In this document: one piece after another, positions 42,822 to 52,609 of the stretch
Layout: each line of letters opens with the position of its first letter
Position numbering within the stretch: position 1 is the first letter of the stretch
Assembly: GCA_019155205.2 (NCBI GenBank)
Contig: JAHNZQ020003147.1
Span: 674,711 to 738,710 of the forward strand
Reading direction: 5' to 3'
DNA length: 64,000 bases
DNA from: Gracilaria vermiculophylla
Lineage: Eukaryota > Rhodophyta > Florideophyceae > Gracilariales > Gracilariaceae
Position numbers and translations under genes: made by a program
Notes under the pieces: model-generated
What the model was told of the DNA's origin: nothing
The model's input: the letters and a program-made list of their open reading frames with translations, nothing else
Database searches by the model: none

Positions 42822-45229
42822 GGTACTTTTGGAAGCATCTTGGCATATTTCTTTACTGGATACAGTCTCTGACCACGTTCCGCATTTGCGCACATTGGTT
42901 TGAGAACGCTCGAAAGTTTAGGAACACAAGAACTCCGTGCATATATTGAAATAAAGAGCAGTACCTCTTATAGTTCTTGCTCAATATCAAATTTATCTTA
43001 CTGAGAAATTCGAGAACTGGAAGTTCTTCATTTGATTGGGAACGGCTATATGAGTTGGCAGCAACATCTCGTGTTGATTCTATGAAACACAAGCACCTAT
43101 TCGAGAATGATGCCTGTCGCATAGAACTGATACCATATGAATTGATTGATTTTGAGCTGGACAATATTGCTCTCATATATATTCTACAGCTTCAGAACCA
43201 TAAAGCATGACAATTGCTGCTGACGACTAATCTGGCTTTTCGAAGCTATGAAGTAGCGAAGTTGTATTCTTATAATGATCAAAATTAACTCCGAGGATGG
43301 AACGCAATCGAACGAATTGCAATTCCGGATTGCAAGAGTTCAAGAAGATTGCTGTATGAGGGATCATATTTTAGCGATCCTTCCCATATGATTGCATGCG
43401 ATTGCAACTGAGGGGCAAAATTAAAAAATCGAGGGACGCAGCACACCGACATCCAGATTGTAGTTGATGACCGTAATATTAATACGTTTGCCCTCCGTAA
43501 AGGACACCGGTCCAATGCCTGTTCGCGGGAACGGCGAGCAAGTGAACTGTGGGGGCTCTGACACAGGTCAGGAGCCTAAGTAGTATAGCTTTACTGTGCG
43601 TTAAATGTTCTACCCCAAGAGAAGGCGATGGTGGGACATACCAAGCCTCTGCATCAAGTACTCTTCGCACACCTAGAGCCACCAAGTGATAATCGATAAG
43701 TTGTATCGAGAAAAGATCCACTGTTGACGCAATATATCGATGTATATATCGAAGAGCGCTTGTGAAGGATTCTTGACAGTTGCTTCGAACCAAATCGTCT
43801 GAGAAGAAAACTGATGACTTTATTGTAAGTGTTTGAACCAATTTTGTTTCTACTAGTTGATTGTCGTTTCTGAGACATTGAATTGGTGACAAAGGCAATG
43901 GCCTTGGTTCAGGCAGACGATAATTCGGTTAAGTGTTGTGGGTTTTGTTAGGATGGGCGTCGCAGGTTAGATTTGCAATCAGATTGCCTTTAGAAAGAAA
44001 GATTGCAGGCGACAAAGCAATCAAGGTTGAAATTTAATTGCTAGTATCGAAATGATATTGCAATCGCAGAATTAATTGCATGGCTGTGTCGCAATCCTCT
44101 CGCTCTCGGATTTATTCCGTCTCTGATTGGCTCCATTGGGTCGTGAAACTTCAGCTGCAAGAGCACTAAATGGCCAACAGCATCATTCGCGGCATTCTTA
44201 ACATGTTTACTTACGACAGGACTTTTTATTTTCTTCATCAACGAGGTCCAGAAATGACACGGGATGTCGCGGACATCCCGTGTCAAATTTAACTTTTAAA
44301 AGTGAGTGTCTTTGACTGTTTCAGATGTGGCGCTATCATGAGCATGTCAAGGTTGATTTGGGACAATCCGAGGGGGCGCTTGCTGAAAAGAAACACCTTT
44401 AGCACTGCAATTCTGTGTTGAGCAAGCGGATTGCGGATTGTAATGATGAGATTGTGACCGATAGCAAATCAAACGATTGTTTTCCATCACTTGTCGCAAG
44501 AGCTCTTGAATACCCTGAAGATATAACACTGCTTTTGACGTGAAGCAGTCCAGTTTTCAAAGCGTTTTAGCCCCGTCTTTGTGCATTAACCCTCCTCACC
44601 AACATCAACATTAAATATTATCAGGACAGCACCTCAAGTTGACATTTAAAGATTTCTCGCATGTTCTTGCGTGGGTGGGAAGCAATTCTTTTACAGGAGA
44701 GTTGTAGATGTTGAAGCATAAAGGAGGTAGTTTTGTAACACTGCGTGTCTAGGTCCCTAAAAGCGACGCTGATATGCAGTGGCTTGTTTCGTCTTTAGGG
44801 TGGTGCAGTAACGATGCTCTGCACGGCATAAGCCAGAATCTGCAATGCATTTGAAGAGTTTATCATAACATAATCAATAAAAACATTGCATAGTCGGAAA
44901 GTACTGCCGCAAGGAAGGAGTTTATTTTAATATGGAATGAACCAAGCAATATTTGTACCCTTTTGAGGAGAGAAAAATCATCATTATGATACAAAGTTCG
45001 CCAGCCTTATTAGAGAATGTAGTTAGGAAGTATGAGTAGTTCTGTTCTTATTCTATATTCAGTACAAAAAGGATACACGAAGGAATTGGCTCTGAAGAAC
45101 ATCTATAGTTCGAGACCCCACGAAGAAACAAGGGGCTTTGACAGAAAAGGCGACGCACAATAGTCTCAAGGTGAACGTGTTTCAGGTCAAATACTCGGTC
45201 CTTCTCGATAAACGCTTTGTTAGTATCTA
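42822..45229. other. AT-rich intergenic region with one strong palindrome
   Basis: No convincing gene. Short frames (for example 43479-43898 minus) lack domains. A 31-bp perfect inverted repeat lies at 44255-44285. The right end probably contains the 3' UTR of the Hint-domain gene. Confidence 0.5.
44255..44285. repeat. Perfect 14-bp inverted repeat with 3-base loop
   Basis: Arms TGACACGGGATGTC and GACATCCCGTGTCA are separated by GCG. It is GC-rich within an AT-rich stretch. It could be a cruciform or hairpin site or a transposon relic; no gene ends next to it. Confidence 0.9.
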
Positions 45230-47434
45230 TCACAAGAGCAAAGCTTGCGCAATGCTTGTCCATCTTTGGTCGACACCATGAATAAACCAGCTTCCCACAA
45301 GTCTTTCGCGGGCAATGCCAAGCCAGTACAACGCCCTGACCGGTGAAAGCAACGCTTGGGCAGCGTCCGCGGATACGGAGCGCGTGAACGTTGATGCCAC
45401 GACCCCGTCGACGCAAATTGTGCCGCTAAATGTGTGGGGGTTGAACAAGCCGCTGGCCTCATCCGGAAGCACATCGTTTACAACTGACCAGTGGCCAGAT
45501 GCAAGTTGCACACGGTCTCCCGCCTCAACCGATGCAGCCTGTACGTACACGGGTCCACTTCTCGTTGTATTCTTGATGACTGGCAGATAATGCCCGGTTG
45601 TCATGGTCACAGAGGTCTCTGTGGTGACGATACGCACGTACGACGAATCTGAAGCGGTGGCATCGCGGTGCGAGAACATATAGACATCTGAAAACTGATC
45701 AGCTGAGACGCGAACACGATCGCCAATTCTGAGTTGGTAAATTGGGATGCGCAACCCAGAGAATAGTTCGACTGTTGCAGAGGACGGGAAGCACGAGTCT
45801 CCATTGCTTGATGGAGAACCAGAAGCAGAAGGAGAGCCGTATATTCCATTCTCTTGACCACCAACCGTCACCGGGGCCTCTTCAATGGCTTGCGTGGTAG
45901 TCGACGTGTTATCCGCTGATGACGAAGCGGGAGCGGCGGTATCTGCTGGCACAGAGGCAGTTGGAGGCGATAGCGTCGAAGGAGCAGTAGGAGGGGTTGA
46001 TGAAGAAGGAGGAGTAAGTGCGGCAGGAATGGTGGAATCCTTGTCAATATCCCCGGTCTCAGCCACGGGCTGTGCAGGAGCACTGGGGACTGGAGCTGCA
46101 GGAGCAGGAATCGCAGGGGCTGCAGAATCTGTAGCGGCAGCAGGCTCGGCAGCTGGGGGTAGTTCTGAAACAACAGCAGGAGAGGTGGCGGGTGTGATAT
46201 CGGCAGCACCGCTCTGCGCAGGAGTCTCCAAGATTGGAATCGGTTGAGGGTTGCCAGGAATGTCAATGTGGTTCTGCAAGTCCTCCATGTGGTAACAGGT
46301 TCTCCAAATGCCTTCGTCATCACATTCTAGGGCGTCCAAGGTACCGTCCAAGAATGTCCTGATGCTGCTGCTAATGGTAGCATCTGGATTGATTTGCCAA
46401 TTCGTGGACCGGTCCGAGTTGAGCCACATGCTCAGAGCAGGGCAAGCCGGTGGCTGTGCAGTCTCGGGCTCGCCCGGTTTGATGATAGACTGCACGCTGG
46501 GAAAGATGTTACAGAGGTCATACTGCGCATGAGCCGGACAATTTCCGCGGTCCGCGGCCCAGAGCGCCGGGTTCTGCACGGTGTGCGCAGCCTTCAAGGG
46601 CTCATAGTCGTCAGCGGCAATGCCCATGGGAACGCAATCGCAGCAGAGCTCACAAACGGAGTACAAAAAGTAGTCGAGCTGTGTGCCCGCGGCGGCGTCT
46701 CCGGCCTTCCAGTCGGCAACAGCCTGCGTTCTGAGCGGGTCGCACGCGCTGTTGAGGGCAACATACTCGTCGAGAGCCTGCTCGCACTGCGGTGTCTCGA
46801 GCTCGAAAATATCATCACAGCGCTTGAACTGGCCTTGAGCGGTGACCGGCTTGAGGGCGCAGCGCGAGCAGAGGGCCGGCGGCATGCGCACGTGAGCACA
46901 AGTGACCTCGGTCTGCTTCCTGCCCTTGTTGGGGTGGCACGGGAAGAAGCCCTGGCCAGTGCCGGGGGCGGTAGGGATGGAGGTGTCAGCGGGTGACGGC
47001 GATTCGGCAGCAGGGGAGGCGATGGGGGTGGCGGACAGACTGGAGGTCAGCGATGGTGGAGACGCGGATGGGGCTGGCAGAGCCAAAGGCGACGGTGAGG
47101 GCGCGGCGGATTGTTGAGTGTCAGACGACTCCACGGTGTCCGTTTCGGGGGCAGCAGCGTCTGCGGCAGACTGTTCGGGGGCGGAAGCGGGAGTGGGCGC
47201 GAGCGCGGGAGTGGGCGCGAGCGCGGGAGCCGCGGGGGGGGTGGGAGCCGGTGCCAGCGGGAGCGGAGTGGGCGGCGATGACAAGAGCGCCGGCGAATCG
47301 ATTTGCTGGACGACAAAGTCCGGACGTCCGGGACCCATCGCCAAGAAGTCCATCTGCCGCTGCGACGCTTTGGCGGACGCCCACGCGAGCAGGCAGCCAA
47401 AGGCGGCAGCGAAGCACAGGCGGTGGGACGTCAT
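45230..47434 (-). CDS. Secreted Cys-rich protein with C-terminal Hedgehog-type Hint domain
   Basis: 734 residues from the ATG at 47434, which starts a signal peptide (MTSHRLCFAAAFGCLLAWAS). Layout: Pro/Ala/Ser-rich linker (~45-150); a Cys-rich region (~160-330) with CSRCALKP, SVCELCCDC and 'NCPAHAQYDLCNIFP'; a second Pro/Ala/Thr/Ser-rich linker (~385-540); then Hint from Cys548 (GDSCFPSSATVELFSGLRIPI). Hint hallmarks are the N-terminal Cys followed by Phe-Pro, the IGDRV turn, the TTGHYLPV block with the T-x-x-H catalytic motif, and 'GTICVDGVVASTFT', typical of Hedgehog/Hog rather than inteins. Such domains cleave themselves at the Cys, splitting off the secreted N-terminal part, in Hedgehog with cholesterol attachment. 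Only ~40 residues follow the Hint fold. It is divergent from RsmE. An ORF extension to 49048 is spurious. Confidence 0.88.
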   Translation of the reverse strand: MTSHRLCFAAAFGCLLAWASAKASQRQMDFLAMGPGRPDFVVQQIDSPALLSSPPTPLPLAPAPTPPAAPALAPTPALAPTPASAPEQSAADAAAPETDTVESSDTQQSAAPSPSPLALPAPSASPPSLTSSLSATPIASPAAESPSPADTSIPTAPGTGQGFFPCHPNKGRKQTEVTCAHVRMPPALCSRCALKPVTAQGQFKRCDDIFELETPQCEQALDEYVALNSACDPLRTQAVADWKAGDAAAGTQLDYFLYSVCELCCDCVPMGIAADDYEPLKAAHTVQNPALWAADRGNCPAHAQYDLCNIFPSVQSIIKPGEPETAQPPACPALSMWLNSDRSTNWQINPDATISSSIRTFLDGTLDALECDDEGIWRTCYHMEDLQNHIDIPGNPQPIPILETPAQSGAADITPATSPAVVSELPPAAEPAAATDSAAPAIPAPAAPVPSAPAQPVAETGDIDKDSTIPAALTPPSSSTPPTAPSTLSPPTASVPADTAAPASSSADNTSTTTQAIEEAPVTVGGQENGIYGSPSASGSPSSNGDSCFPSSATVELFSGLRIPIYQLRIGDRVRVSADQFSDVYMFSHRDATASDSSYVRIVTTETSVTMTTGHYLPVIKNTTRSGPVYVQAASVEAGDRVQLASGHWSVVNDVLPDEASGLFNPHTFSGTICVDGVVASTFTRSVSADAAQALLSPVRALYWLGIARERLVGSWFIHGVDQRWTSIAQALLL

Positions 47435-47506
47435 GTGGAGTTGTGGGGGGGGGTGTGCCGCGGGCGGCGGGAGTGGGAGAGACGCAACGCACAAGAGCGC
47501 GAGGCG

Positions 47507-47540
<34 letters not shown>

Positions 47541-47978
47541 GGGGCGGCGGGGGCAGTTGAAGCGGGGGCGGCATGACTGCTGCGGTGGCAGCACAAGCGA
47601 AGGCGGGGGCGGCGCGGCTCGGGCCGCGGCGGGCGAACGTGCGGCACATTGGTGCGGGACGAGACAGCGCGGCTGGGCAAGTCGGTGGCGCAACGCGCCA
47701 AACACGTGCGGGGGGTGGCGGGCGCGTGCGTGGCGCAGTGAGCGGAGACAAAAAAAAAAAGAGGTGTGGTGCCGGGGCCCATCAAAGGGGCGCAGAGTGG
47801 GAGGCGCGGCGCGCTGCTCGCGCGGCGGCGGCGGCGGCGGCGGCAGCGGGCGGCGGCGCGCGTCAGGCACAAGCAGCGGGGGCGACCGCGGAACAGCGAG
47901 GGGCGATCGCGGAACAGCGAGCGGCGATCCAGAAACGGGGGCGGCGCAGAAAGGGCGGCGGCGGGATCGCGGAAACGC
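47435..47978. promoter_or_regulatory. Divergent promoter region (Hint gene / RsmE) with GGC microsatellite
   Basis: 544 bp between two start codons. It contains a (CGG)n run around 47508-47540 and an A-rich run (aaaaaaaaaaaga, ~47751-47763). Antisense and sense frames spanning it are GC-composition artefacts. Confidence 0.5.
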
Positions 47979-48891
47979 ATGGGGCTGGGCGCGCTCAACC
48001 GCGTGCTGCTGACAGCCAGCGATGTGGAGGAGGACGGGACGGCGCGGCTGGCGAGCGCGGACGAGCGGGCGCAGCACATCCGGCGGCTGCTGAGCGGGGG
48101 CGCGCGGCGGTGCACGCTGCGCGTGGCGGTGGAAAACGCGTACGTGCACGACGCGGCGGAGTGCGAGGTGGGGGCGGACGGAGGGTGCACGCTGCGCATG
48201 GGGCGCGGCGGGCGGCGCGCGGCGGCGGCGCGCGCGGCGGTGACGCTGCTGCTGGCGCTGCAGCGCCCCAAGGCGACGGGGCGCATCGTGCGCGCGGCGG
48301 CGTGCGTGGGCGTGCGGCGCATCGTGCTGGTGCACGGCGCCAAGACGGAGCGCACGTACTGGCAGAGCCGGCTGCTGCGCGCGGCGGACGGCGACGGCGG
48401 CGGCGGCGGCGACGACGGCGGCGGCGACGGCGGCGGCGACGGCGGCGAGCAGCGGCGCGACGTGAGCGGGGCGCGGCAGATGCGGCGGCTGCTGGTGGAG
48501 GGGGTGCAGCAGGGCGCGCACGACAGCCGGCTGCCGCAGGTGTTGGTGGACCGGCGCGCGCTGCGCGACGTGTGCGAGACGTACGCGTCGGGGCGGTGCA
48601 CGGCGGTGGTGGCGCACCCGCGCGCGGCGGGCGCGGGGGAGGGCGGCGGGCGCGGGTCGGCCGTGGCGGAGGTGGCGCGCGGCGAGGGCGAGGTGGTGGT
48701 GGCCATCGGGCCGGAGGGCGGGTGGAGCGACGACGAGGTGCGGCTGCTGCGCGACATGGGCTTCGCGGCCGTGAGCCTCGGCGAGCGCGTGCTGCGGTCC
48801 GAGACGGCTGTGGTCGTGGCGCTGGCGCTGGTGCACGAGGGCCTGCGCTGGCGCCGCCATCGCAGCGCGCTGCCGCCCGCGCTCGGCGGGC

Positions 48892-48936
<45 letters not shown>

Positions 48937-48992
48937 GGGACGCGGACGGGGACGCGGACGGGGACGCGGACGGGGACGACGACGAGGGGTGA
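47979..48992 (+). CDS. RsmE-family 16S rRNA (uracil-N3) methyltransferase
   Basis: 337 residues from the ATG at 47979. An in-frame start upstream at 47766 would add an Arg-rich extension and cannot be excluded. RsmE methylates N3 of U1498 in bacterial 16S rRNA, so a plastid or mitochondrial ribosome target is expected. It belongs to the SPOUT superfamily. Visible: 'ADERAQHIRRLL' at the N-terminal PUA-like part, 'ALQRPKATGRIVRAAACVGVRRIVLVHGAKTERTYW', and the diagnostic knot motif GPEGGWSDDEVRLLRDMGFAAVSLGERVLRSETA. Oddities are a Gly/Asp insert at ~138-158 and an acidic (Asp-Ala)n/(Asp-Gly)n tail of ~30 residues from a 6-bp repeat (48899-48978). GC content is extreme. The transit peptide is not clear with the chosen start. 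Confidence 0.9.
48899..48978 (+). repeat. Coding hexanucleotide repeat (gcggac/gggac type)
   Basis: A tandem 'gcggac' unit with 'gggac' interruptions, encoding Asp-Ala and Asp-Gly repeats at the RsmE C-terminus. Confidence 0.88.
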
Positions 48993-49137
48993 GAGTGTGG
49001 TCGGGAGACGGGCGCTCCGTGCGCAGCTGCAGGTGCGCGCTGCTTCATTTCGGTGGCGGCGGTAGTGCGGGTTGGCAGCGCGGCGAGGGGATGCGAGGGA
49101 CAAGTACGCAGCGCGCTCGCCGACGTGGCACGCTCGC

Positions 49138-49211
49138 GCCTCCATAGCTCAGTCGGTTAGAGCATGGTGCTAATAACGCCAGGGTCGCAGGTTCGAGCCC
49201 TGCTGGGGGTA
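49138..49211 (+). tRNA. tRNA-Ile (anticodon AAU)
   Basis: 74 nt including the discriminator base, no encoded CCA. Acceptor GCCTCCA pairs with TGGGGGT (two G-U pairs). D arm GCTC/GAGC; anticodon arm TGGTG-CTAATAA-CGCCA with anticodon AAT at 49172-49174; T arm GCAGG-TTCGAGC-CCTGC. No intron. The AAU (inosine-modified) isoleucine tRNA is the normal eukaryotic cytosolic type. The 3' flank lacks a long T-run; the nearest is TTTTT at ~49221-49225. The convergent oxygenase stop codon is only 36 bp away. Confidence 0.95.
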
Positions 49212-49246
49212 GGGCGGAGCCTTTTTGCCGGGCGCGCGCGCGCGCG

Positions 49247-50212
49247 TCAGCACTGCTCGGCGGCGTCGTAGTCGACGCGCCAGCGCGGCGCGTGCGGCGC
49301 CCACGTGGCGACGGGCTGCGCGGCGCGCACGGCGGCGGCGCTGTGGTCCGTGCCGCGCCAGCCGCCGCGCACGTTGAACACCACACTGACGCGCGTGCCG
49401 TCGTCGGCGCCGGCGTCCACCTCGTGCGACAGCCAGCCCGGGAAGGCGACCATCTCGCCCTCGCGCGGCGCCATCTGCACGGCGCCCTCGAACGGCGGCC
49501 GCGGCCCGCGCGCGTCCAGCAGCCGCAGCGCGCCCGCGCGCGCGCCCGCGCGCACGTAGTACACCACCGACACCGTGGCGCCCGCGTGCACGTGCAGCGC
49601 GTGGCGGCTGCGCCCCGCGTGCACCGTCGCCCACGACTGCAGCCGCCGCGCGCGCGCCGCGCGCGCCGCCACCGCCCCCCACTGCCGCAGCAGCGCCTCC
49701 GCCACCTGCGCCGCCGCGCCCGCCACCACGCCGAACGCCGCGCTGCGCCGGAAGCGCAGCGCGCCCACGCGCGCGCGCGTCGCCGCGCACGACCGGTTGA
49801 AGCGCCCGCCGCGCCCGCCGCCGCCCGTCTGGTACTCGAAGAACAGGTCGTTGAGCAGCGCCGCGTCGCCGCGCGCGTCCGCCGCGTGCGCGCGCGCAAA
49901 CGCCGCGTGGTCCGCCTCGATCAGCGCCCCCAGCTCCGCGTTGAGCGCGCTCACGTTGCCCACCGCCGGGTGCGTGCGCAGGTGCGTGCGCGCCACCGAC
50001 GTGCACCACAGGCTGTGCAGCACCACGGCCGGCGCCGCCGCCGGCGCCGCCGCCGGCGCCGTCGCCGCCGCGCCGCGCGCGCGCGCCGCGCCGCCGCGCT
50101 GCCCGAGCCGGTACGACGCCGCCACGGCGCACACCACCACGCCCGCGTGCACCAGCGCCGCCGCGCGCCGCCCGCGCTCGCCGCTGCTGCTGCTGCCCTC
50201 GTCGCCGCCCAT
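49247..50212 (-). CDS. Membrane-anchored putative 2OG-Fe(II) oxygenase
   Basis: 321 residues from the ATG at 50212; the longer frame upstream begins only with GTG. A short basic N-terminus precedes a hydrophobic anchor (AAALVHAGVVVCAVAASY, ~17-35), a type II topology. The C-terminal half shows a double-stranded beta-helix pattern: HALHVHAGATVSVVYYVRAG with the first metal His, GALRLLDARGPRPPF, then PREGEMVAFPGWLSHEV with the distal His, and TRVSVVFNVR with the Arg that binds 2-oxoglutarate. This resembles the TIGR02466 / 2OG-FeII_Oxy_5 group. The usual HxD appears here as HVH, so the second ligand is unclear. The substrate is unknown. A Phe-rich helix 'LLNDLFFEYQTG' precedes the core. GC content is extreme. 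Confidence 0.72.
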   Translation of the reverse strand: MGGDEGSSSSGERGRRAAALVHAGVVVCAVAASYRLGQRGGAARARGAAATAPAAAPAAAPAVVLHSLWCTSVARTHLRTHPAVGNVSALNAELGALIEADHAAFARAHAADARGDAALLNDLFFEYQTGGGGRGGRFNRSCAATRARVGALRFRRSAAFGVVAGAAAQVAEALLRQWGAVAARAARARRLQSWATVHAGRSRHALHVHAGATVSVVYYVRAGARAGALRLLDARGPRPPFEGAVQMAPREGEMVAFPGWLSHEVDAGADDGTRVSVVFNVRGGWRGTDHSAAAVRAAQPVATWAPHAPRWRVDYDAAEQC

Positions 50213-51502
50213 CGTCGCGCGTCCGCCGCTCTCAGTGCGCCGCCGCGCGGCCGCGCGGCTCACTTGCGCGCGGCTTGCGCGCGGCTGCCGCCGGCTGCGC
50301 GTCTGTAAGACGCTGTCAGGCGCACCCCGCCAACCAGCGCCTGTAAGACGCTGTCAGGCGCACCCCGCCAACCGGCGCCACGCACGTGGCGCTTGACGCC
50401 GCGCGCGCCGCAGTGCACTGTGTTGCAACCCACAAGCAGTGGATGCGACGATGAGCGCGAGCCACCATTTTGTCCGTGCACCGTCGACATGCAGCAGCCC
50501 TGACGCGCTCATCGCGTCGATGGTCGTCCGCAACCAAAGCGACCAACAAACGAAAACAGCGCTGCGGTCGGGGGGGGGGGGGGGCGCACCCGAACAGCGC
50601 CACATGCAAACAGCGCCGCGGCTGCAGCAAATCGCAAACGCGTCTGCCCGTCCGTTCTCGCGGAGGGGCGCGCCCCGGCGCCGGCCGGCGGACGCCACTG
50701 CGGTCGCAGCGCGCCCACGCCGCGCGCCGTCGCGTGCCGCCCGACCTCGCCCGTCCTGTTGCCGCCGAGCTATCGGCCACGCCTGCAGCGCGTGCTGCGC
50801 ACGACAAGGCCACCGCCGCGCCCGCCCCCTCGCGCGCGCGCGCCGCGTGCCCCCCCGCAGCCGTGTCGGCGCCGCCGCGGCTCGCGTCCCCGCGCGTCCC
50901 CGCGCAGCGCACAGCGCCGCCGCCGCAACGCGCACAGCACGCCGTGCGCGGCGCACAAAGCGACGCAGCGCAGCCCCCACCCGCGTGACACGGCGCGAGC
51001 GCCGGCGCAAATGCACCCGCCACAGCGCGCGCGTGCCGCCCGCAGCACCACTCTTCCACACCGCCTGCGCGCCTCTGCTGAGCCAACACGCCTCCACGCC
51101 CCAGCGCCGTCAACCTTCAGCGCACAGCAGTCTGCGCCGGCAGCCGCGCCCTGGCGGCCGCCCCACGTGGCATGCGTGGCCGCGTGGCAGCGGCGCGCGC
51201 GAGAGCCCAACGCCTCGCGGCGGCCGAAAACCATCCGTCGCGTCCGCGCCCGCGCTGGAGAAGCGCGCGCTGCTTGGCGCGCCATTTTGACGCCAGCGCT
51301 TGCGCCGCGCGAGGCGCGCGTCGCGTGTCGTAAAGGTAGCGGGTGCTGCACTGCACTTTTTGTTAGATACAGTCACTTGAAAATTGCCTTCATTTCGGCC
51401 GCCAGGCGTGCACCACCTGACGCCGTCTGCGCCGCGCTGGTGGCCGCCGTCCCCCCGCCAGTGCCCCCTGTCGGCAGCGCGTCGTCCGGCGCGTCCCCAC
51501 AA
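50213..51502. other. GC-rich intergenic region between oxygenase and XAP5
   Basis: It contains two tandem 38-bp units (50303-50378) and a run of 15 G (50570-50584). Overlapping long open frames in several phases are composition artefacts. Composition drops just before XAP5. Confidence 0.55.
50303..50378. repeat. Two tandem 38-bp units with the GCGCCTG/CAGGCGC hairpin theme
   Basis: 50303-50340 and 50341-50378 differ at one base that I see (ACCAGCGC versus ACCGGCGC). Across the junction GCGCCTGTAAGACGCTGTC... meets CAGGCGC, giving the same stem as the 41-bp units at 29431-29553. Confidence 0.88.
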
Positions 51503-52589
51503 ATGTCCGCGTACCCCGGCGCCGCGAACGCCGCGTCCAGAATCCAGGCTCTGGAAGACCAAAGAAAGTCCCAGCAGCAGCACGCTCAAAGAAGGAAGGA
51601 GCAAATCGTCTCGGCTTCATCCAACGTTCTGCACAGAGCCGTCGCAAACAACTTCCACCCTCGGTCCGCCACAGTCGATGATTTGCTCAAGTCCGAAACG
51701 GTCGGCCTCGTCACGCACAGCGACTTCAAGGCGCGCAGGCAGCTGCTGCAGCGAGGCGCTGACGCCAATCACGCCCACAACCCCGCCCAGCCCGCTCCAC
51801 GTCCTGCTGCTGCCCAGCCGCTGAAACGGAAACCAAAGCGCACCGCATTGTCGTTTGCTCCACACAGTGATCACAGTGATGACGATTCACATTCTTCCTC
51901 CTCCGCCAACTCCACCGACCGTCGCCAGTCCCGCGCCGCAAACCCGCCAAAGAAAAGACGCCTCGGAAAGGACCCACACGTTGACACCCATTTCCTACCC
52001 GACGCAGATCGCGAACGAGCTCAAAAACAAGAAAGAGAGCGCTTGAGGCAAGAATGGATTGAAAACCAACAGCTCATAAAGAACCAAACTGTACGCATCA
52101 CGTACAGTTTCTGGGATGGAACGGGGCACCGCAAGTTCATCAACTGTAAGAAAGGAACCACCATTGGACACTTTCTTGGTATCGTCCAGACTCAGGTCAA
52201 ACAATTACGCAACACTACACCCGAATCGCTCATGTTCATAAAAGAGGACCTTATCATTCCGCACCACTACTCCTTCTACGACTTTATCGTTTCCAAGGCT
52301 CGAGGGGTAAGTATTTCATCATCCTATTCCCGACCTTCGCCAACAGCCCATGCAATATTAACATCAGCTTGCTTCCTTGTCACAGAAAAGCGGTCCTCTC
52401 TTCAGTTTCGACGTCGTAGAAGATGTGCGCCTTGTCGCTGATGCCAGCAAAGAGAAGGAAGATGCCCATGCTGCAAAAGTAGTAGAACGGCGTTGGTACG
52501 AAAGAAACCGGCACATTTTCCCGGCGTCCCGATGGGAAGTGTATGATCCTACCAAAAAGTTCTCAAAGTACACCATACACGGGCATTGA
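51503..52589 (+). CDS. XAP5/FAM50 family protein (two exons)
   Basis: Exons 51503-52306 and 52386-52589 with a 79-bp GT-AG intron (GTAAGT...CACAG), 335 residues. XAP5 proteins are nuclear factors linked to splicing and chromatin; the Arabidopsis member is XCT and the human one is FAM50A. The N-terminus is [22 protein letters not shown] Lys/Ser-rich, low-complexity middle with basic KPKR and KKRR stretches fits nuclear import. The conserved C-terminal domain runs from [20 protein letters not shown] through [17 protein letters not shown], joins across the splice to [17 protein letters not shown], and ends [25 protein letters not shown]. The splice restores the family sequence exactly. The stop is 20 bp from the convergent aminopeptidase stop. 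Confidence 0.95.
52307..52385 (+). other. Intron of XAP5
   Basis: 79 bp, GTAAGT donor and CACAG acceptor, phase 0. Confidence 0.93.
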
Positions 52590-52609
52590 AACAATGCGCT
52601 TGCTTCTCG

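Noticed and set aside
47435..49048. In-frame N-terminal extension of the Hint protein ORF (to 1272 codons)
   Set aside because: The extension is Ser/Pro/Arg low complexity antisense to RsmE, and the internal ATG at 47434 starts a clean signal peptide.
47573..49147. 524-codon + strand ORF overlapping RsmE
   Set aside because: A different frame from RsmE; Arg/Gly/Ala repetitive, explained by GC composition.
49292..50308. Long + strand Arg-rich ORF opposite the oxygenase
   Set aside because: Antisense artefact of high GC; the minus frame carries the oxygenase motifs.
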